The position numbers and the translations under genes were made by a program. The notes beneath the pieces were generated by a model. It did no database searches and was not told the DNA's origin. It saw only the letters and a list, made by a program, of their open reading frames with translations. A stretch of 64,000 nucleotides of DNA. Origin: Capronia americana (taxonomy: Eukaryota; Ascomycota; Eurotiomycetes; Chaetothyriales; Herpotrichiellaceae). Of the stretch, positions 30,108-41,222 are shown piece after piece; the first letter of the stretch is position 1, and each line of letters begins with the position of its first letter. The DNA is taken from the NCBI GenBank assembly GCA_016110215.1, contig JADWQD010000003.1, forward strand, positions 1,302,001 through 1,366,000, given 5' to 3'.

Positions 30108-31058
30108 ATGTCATCCGTTTTCAACATTTCCCATCCTCTATCATCCCTCGCAACAAACAGACCCTCAGTCATGTCGTCACACGAGAGCGGGCTACTGCGG
30201 CGTACATCAATCAATGGCGTGCCGCCCGACGACGAGGAATTAGTTCTTTCGGTAGAGGATGAGATACGAGCCATCGACCTCCCTGAGGAATCCAAGACAC
30301 TCATTCGGACACTGCTGCACAACCAGGTGAAGGTAAAGATATCGGACGTGATGGGGATCTGGAGCATTGCTGCAGAACGCCTGGTCATCTTTCCGGACCT
30401 CAAGTCGCCAATTCTGTGGGTTGAGCGAGGATCTGTTGCCACGCGTCGTAAAACCGGATACCAACACATGCTTGAACATGCACACGAATTCGGACTTGTT
30501 GACATCCCAAGAGAAGAGTTAGTTGAGATTGCGCAGGCTGTGACGAGCGCTGGCACCTTTGTGACAATGCAAAATTCGCGCCCTGTGTTCTTACTCATCT
30601 ACAAGAACATTCCGCTTGCCGTCGCTATCACCGTGGGGTCGAACGGCTTTGTTGTTGGAATGAATCGAAGTAGGTTTCAAGAACTCATGACAATCAGCAA
30701 ACGTCCCCTCGATCAAGTTGGTCGATGGAAGAGTGCTACCGGCGACATAGATTGCGACAGCCCCACGTTCGAGGGATGGGTCTATCGGACTGCCACTCAA
30801 CCCAGTTCGGTCTATTGGGAATACATCAAACGGGGAACGGTTGGCCGAACGGCGACATCTGAGCCAAAAGGAGAGTGGGTGTACACACCGCGCCCCCCGG
30901 ACCTCACACTCCCTTTCGAAGACGGGCTGCAAGTCCCTTGGGTGTATTGGCGGCGCTACGACAAAGGTACCAAGACTCATGAGACATTCCCAGCGGCACG
31001 TGAGCATGAAAATCGACAAGTTAGAAGAGACTTGATCAGTCAAGCGGAAGCCTCCTGA
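30108..31058 (+). CDS. Unknown protein with a segment resembling bacterial BECR-fold RNase toxin domains
   Basis: A single frame of 316 aa from the ATG at 30108; a second in-frame ATG at 30171 is an alternative start. I recognise no eukaryotic family. Residues about 104-184 (WVERGSVATRRKTGYQHMLEH, then an REELVEIAQ helix, a RPVFLLIY strand and AITVGSNGFVVGMN) have the layout I associate with BECR nucleases at the C-termini of bacterial polymorphic toxins: an ERGS-type strand, a His-bearing helix, a RPV strand, and an NGFIVG-like strand. That is pattern memory, not a search result. The C-terminal third (WVYRTATQPSSVYWEYI, WVYWRRYDKGT) is aromatic and Arg-rich. No signal peptide. A bacterial origin is possible; activity is untested. 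Confidence 0.5.
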   Translation: MSSVFNISHPLSSLATNRPSVMSSHESGLLRRTSINGVPPDDEELVLSVEDEIRAIDLPEESKTLIRTLLHNQVKVKISDVMGIWSIAAERLVIFPDLKSPILWVERGSVATRRKTGYQHMLEHAHEFGLVDIPREELVEIAQAVTSAGTFVTMQNSRPVFLLIYKNIPLAVAITVGSNGFVVGMNRSRFQELMTISKRPLDQVGRWKSATGDIDCDSPTFEGWVYRTATQPSSVYWEYIKRGTVGRTATSEPKGEWVYTPRPPDLTLPFEDGLQVPWVYWRRYDKGTKTHETFPAAREHENRQVRRDLISQAEAS

Positions 31059-32078
31059 GGTCCATCAGTTCGCAACCCCTGGATCGCCGGGAAAACGATC
31101 ACCAAGATTCGAGCTTCCGGCAGTACGAAGGGTAAACCCCTCTTGCTTGCCTGAAGCTTCCGTGGCCCTTGAGAGTCACCACTATCGCACCATCCCAGGA
31201 TCAAAACTTCAGCTCCGGCACATCAACCAGTCAAAAGCTCCGACAATTGTTACCTTTCATGGAGAGGATTGCAGAACTTGGAAGAAGCGCCACATTGACT
31301 ACGGAGGAGCAGCGCCTGGAAACCGACAAGGAGATCGGTAGGCAAGAGAGGCGAATAGCCTAGACGGCCGGAGAGAGCTGCTTCATTGTCCGGGAACCTT
31401 TTCTCTGATGGTGTGGATTGTATTTATGACTACGAGTGATGTTACTGGGCTCATCGACAGAGATGGAGCTACCATTGTTGTGACCATGCATCACCGGTTG
31501 AGCAGACCAAATATGAGATTATGGTTTTTTTTTTTCAGGATTGTCTACCATTTACTGTAACTCCCATGACCACGCTATTCTTGCACAATAACAGTAGCAC
31601 CAGTATGGAGTACGGAGAACGGGACTATTCTGCACGGATAAACAGCGCCCTTCTTTTGAAGCTTTCTTATTCTTCTACTGTATAGGCGGCTGCGCACAAA
31701 AAGGTGTAGCCATCCTGATTTGAATGGCAACCTGCGTATGAAACTGACAGGGAATTGATACTCCACCAGCACTGAAACCTTCCACGGTCGCCAGGGGCGA
31801 ACCCATCAAGAAAATGCTTTTGAACCGAAGTCGTCTCCGCATATTGAGGTGATCTGGGGGCTTGGCCGATGTCGCTCCTGCTTTCCCCGCATCTTTTCAA
31901 TCGCGTTGGAGACTCCGTACGAGGAGTAGCCCTGGTCGCGGAGGAAGCGGTGTCTGAGTGCTGTGCACAACAAATGAGGTCGGCGAGCTCCTGGACCTGT
32001 GTGTTCCTTTGAACAGGAAACCCCTCTCCAGAAGGCAAGCTTGTTCAAACAATTCAGGCCCTGCAGCTCCAACCAACC
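31059..32078. other. Intergenic, no gene seen
   Basis: 1020 bp. Short frames only. A T-tract lies at about 31527-31538. The right end is the promoter of the CitE-like gene. Confidence 0.5.
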
Positions 32079-33089
32079 ATGGCAGCGAAGAACGTCCTGC
32101 GCAGGGCGATGCTCTACGGTGAGTAACCGCTCTCACATCATTCTACCCCTGTCTTTACCAACTGACACTCACTCATAGTGCCGGGCTCCTCGCAACGCTT
32201 CCTGGACAAATCCCGCAGCCTCACCGCCGACTGTATAGCCTACGACCTCGAAGACAGCGTCACGCCGAGCAAAAAGGCCGAGGCGCGACACGCGGTCCGT
32301 AAAGCCCTCGACACGGAGATCCCCAGTGGGATCAAAGAAAGGGCGGTCCGGATAAACAGCGTGGGGTCGGGTCTTGCTCTGGGGGATCTGGAAGAGGTGG
32401 TCAAGTCCCCGAACCTGACGACGCTGGTGGTACCCAAGGTGGAGAGCGCGAGCGATTTGACCTTCATCAGCGATGTGCTCGCCCACTCCCGGTCGCGAGA
32501 CTTTCTGCAGGAAAGGGGCCAGATCTCGATATTGGCCTTGATCGAGAGTGCAAGGTCGCTCATCAACTTGAATGAAATCTGCAAGGCGGCACCACACCTT
32601 CTGCAGGGCTTGGTCTTCGCCGCCGAGGACTTTGCGTTGGACATGAGCATCACGCGCACGCCGTCCCTGACGGAAATGCTCTTCGCCAGGCAGTCGATCG
32701 CGACGGCCGCGCGGGCGCATAACTTGCCCTCGACCATCGACCTTGTCGCCACCGCGTATAAAGGCGAAGGGGACGACTCGCTACTGCAGCGAGAATGCGA
32801 GGAGGGCAAAAGAATGGGCTATAACGGCAAACAGTGTATCCACCCGAGTCAGGTGGCGACCGTGCAGAGGATATACTCCCCGAGTCGCGAGGAGGTGGAA
32901 TGGGCGGTCAGGATCGTCATCGCCCAGAAGAGAGCAGAGGAGTTGGGCAAGGGCGCGTGGAGCATGGATGGCAAGATGATCGATGCGCCCGTGGAGGGCA
33001 AGGCCAGGAGGATCGTCGAGAAGGCCGAGCTCATAGGGTTTGATGTCGACAGTCTGAGGCAGAAACATAAGGATCAGCAGCCCGAATAA
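32079..33089 (+). CDS. CitE-like citrate lyase beta / citramalyl-CoA lyase family protein (HpcH/HpaI superfamily)
   Basis: Exons 32079-32118 and 32179-33089 give 316 aa. The intron (GTGAGT donor, CATAG acceptor) splits the conserved start MLY|VPGSS. Family motifs are clear: VPGSSQRFLDKS, CIAYDLEDSV (acidic Mg ligands), RAVRINSVGSG, VVPKVES, ALIESARSLINL, FAAEDFALDM, and GYNGKQCIHPSQV near the C-terminus. These enzymes cleave or form acyl-CoA C-C bonds such as malyl-, citramalyl- or citryl-CoA. In eukaryotes the best known member is mitochondrial CLYBL, which removes citramalyl-CoA. The N-terminus MAAKNVLRRAMLY is short and basic, so mitochondrial import is possible. The precise acyl-CoA substrate is not readable. 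Confidence 0.9.
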
Positions 33090-34024
33090 TGTGGTGAAGC
33101 TGGTGCGGTTGGTATAGATGTCGGAAGCTCCTCCGTGTGTACAGTATCGTCCGTCCGTCTTCCTTGCGGACGTGGCAAGTTGCACTCCAACTGCCGAACT
33201 AAATTGTCTTTTCTTGAAATAAAGCCTCTTGGTCGGCCTATCCCCGGACAGGGCACACCCGCGAGTTGTGTGGTCAAGAGAAGATGCATTCAACCGAAAA
33301 TCTTCTCCCGGCTCAGCCGCTTGAAGCGCACCCTCCAACGTGGAGGACCTACTCTGTGGGCCAGAAGTTTATGCTTATCATGATCAAAAAGGAGAGCGGT
33401 GTGAGGGTGGTGACTGAAGTGAGCCAGGAAGAGGGCGTGATATGGTACAGTAGCTCCAAAGGATGCTCCGCTGGACACGGGGCTGACCTCTTCTTGCGCC
33501 GCAATGCCATGCTAGACCCCGTATCTCCTCGTGATTTGGACGTGGTTCGAGGCTACTGAGTATATGGAAGATATTGTCTGTGAGACAAGTGAATGAAGAA
33601 AGACCAGCTACCACGGAGATGACATTGACATGCAGTTGTGGCAAATTCAATTCTTAACCTGGTAGCCGCAGTACAGCCTCAGGTGTCAGGGTTTCCGCTT
33701 CCTGCCAATACAACTAGCAGACCTTTCACGAAATGGAGGCCCTCGCTCCGTGTGATTGACTCCGCCTTAGATGAACCACACCTCAGCAGTGTTTCTGAAG
33801 GCGCCCACGAACTCGGCAGTGTACACCACGAAGTAGACAACCAAGACTACCAAGATGGAAATGACGAAGATGCCCTCAGAGACGACGCACCATGAAGGCA
33901 GCCGTGGTCGCCATCCCAGCCACGAGCAGTGTCGACGTCTCTGTTTCACCATTCTCTTGCGCGCACTGGCGTTCAGCAAGCTCTTCTCCCTGGGGATTTT
34001 GAAGTCCCCAGACGCCAAGTCGCC
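33090..34024. other. Convergent intergenic region, one doubtful small frame
   Basis: 935 bp between two convergent stops. The only item of note is a minus-strand frame at 33767-34018 with a hydrophobic stretch (IFVISILVVLVVYFVV), discussed under rejected items. Confidence 0.45.
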
Positions 34025-35412
34025 CTACAACTCCTTTTTCGAGCCTGTTACTTTTCCGTTTGCGGTGGATTTGGTCTTTAACTCTTGCCCCAGGAATGTC
34101 GGCTTCTCCCCCTTATCAGCCGTCTTCTTTTTCTTGATCGTCAAGCAGTTGATGTCTAACACTTCGCAAATGCGATTGATGACTCTGACCGCCCACACAA
34201 AGTATTGAAGCATCGCGAACACAAAATATCCGTAGATGTACCATCTCTCGAACTGGGCTGAAACTGGTTCGAAGCCGAACAAGGGTAGCCATGCCATGAT
34301 TCCACCGACGGCGAGTGGAACCAGCGCCACTGTAAAGTAAGGGAACGGTCGGCGGGTGAGGTGGTGGAGAATGATCTTGGTCGTAAGACGTCCAAACACA
34401 AACGACAGCGTAAGGCAAAATATAGTCAGGTGATTTTCCCGCAAGAGGATAGAGTACGGAGAGGCACACCATGCACAGATCGAGGCTGTGTATATGATCA
34501 TGGGTATCCACTCCAGAAAGACAGGCCAGAGTGGGAGGTTTTGTTGTTTCCGGGCGCGGTAGACGTTGATGACGCATGATGGCAGGTGAGCGAAGAGAAA
34601 TGCTCCCAAAACTATGGGCAACCAGAAGTCCATGAAGACCATGTCACCAAGGTACTTATCGAAGCCGACATAATCAGCAGCCCGGTGCTGCCAAATCTCA
34701 GAGCCAAAGTAACCAGAGATGACCATGAACGAACAAGCGAGGATGAGGCCCTCGGTAGGGCCATTGAACGCCCCAAGAAAGAGCGTATGCGTGTGGTATG
34801 TCTCCCAGGTGGAGAAGAACATTGGTAGACAGGGCACAAGCGCTGTGAAAGCACCAATTTTGGTGGGCCCGAGGCCCATGGCGACCGTCTCGAGGAGGCT
34901 GCCCAGTGTACAATTGAGAGAATCGATACCATGGTCAAAGAGCTCACCGAGGCCGCTAGAAGTACCCGTTCGGCGGGCTTGTTTGCCGTCAATATTGTCC
35001 ATCGTTGAATAAAGCCAGAGTCCGGCCGCGAAGCTGTAGCACAGCCATGCGGGTGCTGGACCGACAAGATCTGGTACAAAGATCTGTACCAAGAGGACGT
35101 TGAAGAGGATGCAGAAAAAGCCGAGTAGCGTCACCATGTTCGGAGCAAGCCACATGGGCAGTAGCTTGACGGCCGCATTCCACTATATCGTCGTAAGTCA
35201 TTTCGTGTCTTGGAGTGTTTCACGGAGAACATACGTAGTGTCGAAGGATATGGTTGGATATCCATGACTTGTCCACGCTTTGGTATTTGTACGTCTTCAG
35301 ATGGGCCATGGCCTCGTCCGAGAGAGGATCGGCTACGGAGAGAAGGTTAGTACTGAGAGGGTTTTTCAGATCAGTTATTGTCCGATGGCGGAGGCCTACC
35401 TGAACCTGCCAT
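34025..35412 (-). CDS. EPT1: CDP-alcohol phosphotransferase: ethanolamine/choline phosphotransferase
   Basis: Exons 35412-35400, 35332-35235 and 35182-34025 give 422 aa, a normal length for the Ept1/Cpt1 family. The start MAGSADPLSDEAMAHLKTYKYQSVDKSWISNHILRHYW... is assembled over two introns. The CDP-alcohol phosphatidyltransferase signature DG-x2-AR-x8-G-x3-D-x3-D is intact at residues 102-126 (DGKQARRTGTSSG, then LGELFDHGID). About seven to nine hydrophobic membrane segments follow, as expected for an ER or Golgi enzyme that transfers phosphoethanolamine or phosphocholine from CDP-alcohol to diacylglycerol (Kennedy pathway). The Lys/Thr-rich tail is cytosolic. EPT1 versus CPT1 cannot be told apart here; fungi usually have one or two such genes. 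Confidence 0.94.
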
Positions 35413-35972
35413 GGCTGTACCGTCGATATTGCCGAGTGTTGCGTTGGCTTGTACGTGGCGGAAATACTGGAAAGAATGTGTGGGGAGGAACAGAAACTAA
35501 CTGGCCACCCGCAAAGAGTTCTATAAGTCTAAGTCATGCCTGAGTCGGTCTAGACGATGCACATACGACATAGAAAGAACTGCAGCGAGCTCTCCATAAT
35601 GTGCTGCAAACAGAAAGAGCTGGAGAATCAAATCACCGAAATGTGAAAATAGGAGGCACGTGGAAGTGAAGCACCTGCCTATTGCGGGGCATGCGCTTCT
35701 CCGTAGTCGGCCGCTTACGTAACAATCCCTTCACGCTGGCGACGCGACGAATCTGGCAGGCGCAACTGAATTGCCTTCGCATTTTCGTTCTCTGGCTCTT
35801 CCATCATCATTCTCGCATCAAATCTCAGAGAAGGCTCATCGTCGCCGCGTCACTTGGATACGAGTCTGTGTCCTCCGAGTCTAAGTTTTCCAGGTGAACT
35901 GCGTTGATATGAGGTGCATTTACGGATGACCATGATTCACGACCGTCTCGCTTCGCCTCTCGTGGACCTGCG
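35413..35972. other. Divergent promoter region between EPT1-like and TAF2 genes
   Basis: 560 bp. Contains one CACGTG core near 35656. No gene seen. Confidence 0.5.
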
Positions 35973-38900
35973 ATGGAGTCTCAGGAGGAGCAGCCACCGG
36001 TTATTCGAGAGCCCACATTCACCGTCGCGCATCAGAAAGTCGAACTGGAGATAAATTTCAACCAGGAGGTCACCGGAAGGGCAGAAATCACCATCTACCC
36101 TCACTCCTCCGATCTCAAAGACATCAGCCTGCATGGCCGACAATGTACGATCAACAAGGTCTTGGTGAACGGCATTCCCCCCTCGGCAGTACAGCATGAT
36201 GACCCTTGCGACCAACTCAGGTTACATGCTCCGGGCTCAGTCCACCAACACCATCTACTCGCGGAGAAGGTTGCGGGTTCGATCGGTGCTGAACTGGAGC
36301 CTAATATTATCATCACCCTCCCCAAGAAAGTGCGGATTGTGCCTGTCGAGGTCGCAGAAGTGCACACGCAGGCTGCAGGCACAATCAAGATCACAGATCC
36401 ACAATCTCAGGGCGCTTCCGCCACCGAGGTCACCCAAGCACTAGCAGACACAACAGCAGCCCAATTTACACCTTTGACAGTCGTTATCGAATTCGAATCG
36501 TGCCACGCTAGGGAGACTCTGCAATTTTCCTCCGGCAGGCGAGGGAGCGGTCGGTGGCCACACGCATACACTCGAGCCAAGCTGGGCGCTGGCAGTGCTT
36601 CATCCCTGTTTCCCTGCGTCGACAAACTCAACAGTCGCTGTACTTGGGACATTTCTATCAAATGTCCCAGGACCGTGGGTGACGCCATCAACCAGGCTAT
36701 TCAATCCGACCCTGCTGCAGGCAGCCAGGATTTCGTGGATAATGACCCGGCTCGCCAAACCTATGAGAGCAAGGATATGGTCGTGATATGTTCAGGTGAA
36801 CTTACCGATGAGATCTTGGACAAACATGACCAATCTCTGAAGACCGTCTCCTTTTCCTGCTCTCAACAATTGGCACCGCAGCAGATTGGCTTCGCAATCG
36901 GGCCGTTCGAGCTGGTCAACCTGAGCGAGCTCCGAGATGCACAGCAAGTGGAGGACATTGGCCGGAATGCGGTCGAAGTCTTAGCATACTGTTTGCCAGG
37001 CCGAGCAGAGGAGACCAAGAACACTTGCCTACCGACAACCATGGCCATGGACTACGTTGTGCAAAAGTACATCTCTTGTCCCGTCAAATCTTATGCCATG
37101 TGCTTCGTCGAGGACGCACCAGCTGAAACATCTGTCTTCGCAGGTATAACAGTCTGCAGCACTCGTCTCCTGTATCCGGAAGAAGTCATTGACACAGCAC
37201 AAGAAGTCACTCGAACCTTAGTCCACGCTATTGTGTCTCAATGGATCGGCGTCAACATCATCGCGGCCAATCCCCAAGACAATTGGGTCATTATTGGAGG
37301 TGCTTACTTCATCACGAATCTGTTCATGAGAGAACTCTCGGGAAACAACGAGTACCGGGCTTACATCAAACATCAGGCAGATAGTGTTGTGGAGTTGGAC
37401 ATCAATCGCCCATCGATCTACGACATGGGCGCCATGTTTCATGTTGACTCCTCGGCATACGACTTCATTGCCATCAAAGCCCCAGTAGTATTGTTCATTC
37501 TAGATCGCCGCATTGCTAAAAGAGAAGGCACTTCCAAAATGCCTGGTATCCTCGGAAAGATTCTCACAAGAGCTCGAACAGGCGATCTTGAGAACAACGC
37601 CCTCTCAACAGAATTGTTCCAGAAAACCACGGAACGCATGGGTCACGAGAAAATCGATGACTTTCTTGGACAATGGGTCAAGGGAGCAGGCTGCCCTCGG
37701 TTCTTTGCCCGACAGAGATTCAACAAGAAGAAGCTCGTGGTAGAGATGACCATCCAGCAAGAACAAAGCGATCGACAGACAACTCGAGATTTAAACCCCG
37801 AATTCTTCATGCGCGAAGTCCATGAGGATTTCCATGGGATCTGGGCCGCAGAGCCTCAGCAGGTATTCACTGGTCCCATGACGATTCGGATCCACGAGGC
37901 GGACGGCACTCCCTACGAGCACATTGTACAGATAAAGGACACCAGCACCACCTTCGAGGTGCCGTACAATACGAAGTACAAACGTCTCAAACGGAGTAAG
38001 AAGCAGAGAGCTCGAGCGAGTACCAAAGCTGCGGCTGAGCAAGCGGACGAGGAGAACGACGCTCTTGTCTATTGCCTAGGCGATGTACTACAGAGCGAGG
38101 AGGAAATTGCAAAGTGGCGAATCCAGGAGTGGACTCAGGAGGAGGAAGACAAAATGAACATGGAGTCCTACGAATGGATTCGACTGGACGCAGACTTCGA
38201 ATGGATCTGCACAGTGAACCTCGCCATGCCGGGATATATGTACGTATCCCAGTTACAGCAAGATCGAGATGTTGTCGCCCATCTCGAGTCCATCCGCACC
38301 ATCTCGAGATTTCCACCTCATGCGACCATGTCCTCCGTTATTGTCCGGACGTTGATGGACCGCCGCTATTTCCATGGCGTTCGAGCACTTGCAGCTAAAG
38401 CCCTGGTCAGACATGCGGCAGAAGAAGTCAACAACATCGGCTTTCACCACCTCAAGAAGGCCTTTGAGGAGCTGTTCAGTGTTACAGATCGCGGCTCGAC
38501 AATGACTCGACCCAACGATTTCTCAGACCAACTGTTGTACATGGTGCAGTGTGAGATCGTGGAAGCCATCGCCAAAGTTCGCGACAGTCGAGGGCATACA
38601 CCTAAAGAGGTCCGAGACTTCTTGCTCGACAAGTTGAAGTTCAACGACAACTCGGTGAACGACTATTCTGATGCGCATTACATCGCTCGATTGATGAAAG
38701 CATTGACCGCCGCGGCTATTGCACGACCACATTACACTGAGCGAGATGTGATCGGAGACTTCGATCTCGAGGATGAAGTTCACGAGCTGAAACAGTTCGA
38801 ACGCCAGTTTCTGGAGGAGATCGACCGTTACCGTAGAATGGACGAGTGGACATCTTCCTACCAGAACCTGTACTCTCGGACTGCTTTGGAGTGTCAGGCT

Positions 38901-39899
38901 ATGCTTGCGGCTGCAGGTATCGGAGCTTTCTCACCATTGCACTTCCTGCAGTACACCAGGCCGGGCAATTACGACATGTTGCGCCGAACGGCCTATGCAA
39001 CTCTTCTTACACCCAAAATCTTTGACAATTCGGCAGTTTTGCGGTATGCGCTGTACTGCATGGTGGCTGACCCGTCGCCATATATCCGTCAGAGCCTACA
39101 ACGTGACTTTGGTGTCGTGCTTGGTCGACGAGCCATCGGCGACAAGAGCACCATTGCTCGACCTGCTGCCGCTGAAGGTCTTGTGATCGAAGGAGCATCA
39201 ATCGAGGAAGACGATGCGTCGAAACGGCAGGAGGAACTCGCTAGGCGACAGAACTTGGAAGCCGCAGTGAAAGCGTTGAAAGGAGAGCTCGGCACACATA
39301 AAGCTCTTCAAGCAGCACTTTGGAACGCCATCTGCTATGACCAGATCATACTGGAGGATTTACAAATCTTACTGGACTTCTGCCGCTTGCTCTACGATCC
39401 GGTCAACGAGATGAAGGTCACACTAAGGCTGCCCCGCTACTGGAAGGTGCAGAGCTTAGGCAAGGTAAGTTCTCTCTGGCGTTTTGTTTTCTCTTCATTT
39501 CGAGCATCAGGCTAACGCACTCCATCTTTGCAGGGCAAGCTCAAATTCTCAGAAACCCGCAAAGTCCGCACAAAACCCGTGCCAAAATGGCAACCACCTG
39601 CACCTCCCATGGCCATACAACAACCACAAGCACGGCCTGCCATTCCGAGGCTGAAGATTAAGCTCAGCAAGAACACCATAGGTCCGAATCGTCAGCCGAG
39701 CATCTCACTAAGTAATCCGAGTCCCACACCGCCTCCACCGACTGCCCAACCGGCGCCGCCCCAGAGACAGTCGAGTTTTTCGACGCAGCAGGGCCAACAG
39801 GTGCAGACACCGATTGAAGAGCCTCAAAGAAGGATTACGCTGAAGATCCCGACTTTGAAGCTGAATAAGGGTTCGTCGCAAGGGGGTCCTTCGTCTTGA
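35973..39899 (+). CDS. TAF2: TFIID subunit 2 (TAF2/TSM1), M1-aminopeptidase-like
   Basis: Exons 35973-39464 and 39534-39899 give 1285 aa. The N-terminus (FTVAHQKVELEINF and the Lys-x-LVNGI region) and the whole first half follow the M1 aminopeptidase fold, as in TAF2. The zinc-peptidase helix has lost its HExxH: the corresponding stretch reads LVHAIVSQWIGVN, so it is a non-catalytic scaffold, the known state of TAF2. HEAT-like helices follow (about residues 780-1150) and a Pro/Gln-rich basic tail ends in two KIKLSK / TLKIPTLKLNK motifs typical of fungal TAF2. It binds initiator DNA and joins TAF1 in TFIID in the nucleus. The intron removal gives a phase-0 join just before GKLKFSETRK. Confidence 0.95.
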
Positions 39900-40221
39900 G
39901 CTTGACTTCCAGTCACTGACAACAGACAATGTCTCTCTGTTTCCTGGGGGCAGATGGCGGACGTCTCTCTCGGTCGCTCGGGCAGCCGTCAAGGTGGGGA
40001 AGTATTCTCTTATACTGACTCAGTGAAGCCAGCACCTGCAGCGATATCCCCAAGATAGCACGCTCCCTCCGTACGTAATCTTGTATCAATAGCCACCGCC
40101 GCTCGTGCTGCTCGTGATGCAGACGCCGTTCCGGCGAAAAAGATTCTGACTGGCGGGTGCCCTCTTCGTCTAAGGTGCTCGACCTCGTCGTAATGTCGTC
40201 CACCGTCCAGCCCTTCACTAT
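39900..40221. other. Convergent 3' region, no gene seen
   Basis: 322 bp between the TAF2 stop and the SmG stop. Confidence 0.5.
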
Positions 40222-40684
40222 CTATCGTCGATCATCCCCCATCCTCTCCAACGCCTCGAGCATAACCACGGAATTGCCCCGAATGACAACCATGCCCAAC
40301 CTCTCTCTGTCGCCGCCTGCCTTCTCTTCAACCGCTTCATCGAGCACAATGTTCAGGAAGACCTACACAGACACACATAGTCTATTAGCGTTATTGTCCA
40401 TGGAATTCATTCTTTCCATCTCTCTGTCTTTCTTTCCCGCAGAGCAGATAGATAGAGAGTCGAGTTGAGTGGGGGAGGGAGAGGGAGAAATCCTCAGGTC
40501 GCCCATGCATAATACGTACATCATAGCCGCGTAGGATGCCGATGACTCTTCTGTTGCCGTTCAATTGCACGAAGAGGCGCTTTTCCATATACTGCAATGA
40601 GGCAGGGGGTTAGTTTGCGTTGGAAGTAGGCGGGGGATGGTATGCGGATTCTACCTTCTTGAGTTCGGGTTGGGCTTGGGGCAT
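40222..40684 (-). CDS. SMX2: Small nuclear ribonucleoprotein G (SmG)
   Basis: Exons 40684-40655, 40591-40520 and 40362-40222 give 80 aa, the standard SmG length. The protein starts MPQAQPELKK and continues YMEKRLFVQLNGNRRVIGILRGYD (Sm1 motif), then VFLNIVLDEA and LGMVVIRGNSVVMLEALER (Sm2 motif with the I-R-G-N-S signature). It is one of seven Sm proteins that form a ring on U1, U2, U4 and U5 snRNAs. Introns at the same kind of positions are common in fungal Sm genes. No single long open frame covers the gene, so it would be easy to miss. Confidence 0.96.
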
Positions 40685-41222
40685 GGCTGCGACTGAGGGG
40701 CGGTTGTCGCGCGTTTGTATTCGACACCCGGGGCGTACAATTGAATGGCGGAGGGATGAGTGCGCTGACCCGAATGTTTGCTGGTGTAGTGGAGGTAGGC
40801 TTGTTGTCGCTTCGCACCAGGCGCGGTTCGTTCGTTGCTTTGATGGTTGGAGAAATTCAAAAAGTCGAGGTTCGGATCGGAAGAATTATTGAGCGCGGTT
40901 CCCAGCTCTGGGCAGTACCTCGTACAGAACGAGTACGTACAATCGAAGGGCTCAACCCACGTAGAAGAGAAAGAACAATAGATACTTAGCAGTGAGGCCG
41001 AGCGAGTTTCGAAGGAGAAGCCTGACAGTAAGATCTAGCATACTTCATGTGGGTTATGGTGGTCATTAAAGCTTCCCTGCGGATGGTCTGCCTGACGAGA
41101 AACCAGATTCTAAACCTTTGCTCGCCTTTTCCCCGCAATTTCATTCCTTTCGCAAAGTATTGAACCACTCCCGTTCCAAATTGGTACTATCTCCGTGCCA
41201 TAGTAGCCAGCACAACGACAAA
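40685..41222. other. Divergent promoter between SmG and NTR2-like genes
   Basis: 538 bp, no gene seen. It separates two genes that both serve pre-mRNA splicing. Confidence 0.5.

Noticed and set aside
33767..34018. Small minus-strand frame with a hydrophobic C-terminal helix (61 aa from its first ATG)
   Set aside because: It lies directly in the 3' region of the CDP-alcohol phosphotransferase gene, has no recognised family and no independent promoter signs. Conservation in relatives would change this view.
35973..39899. M1 aminopeptidase activity
   Set aside because: The HExxH zinc motif is absent at the aligned position and the C-terminal region is that of TAF2.
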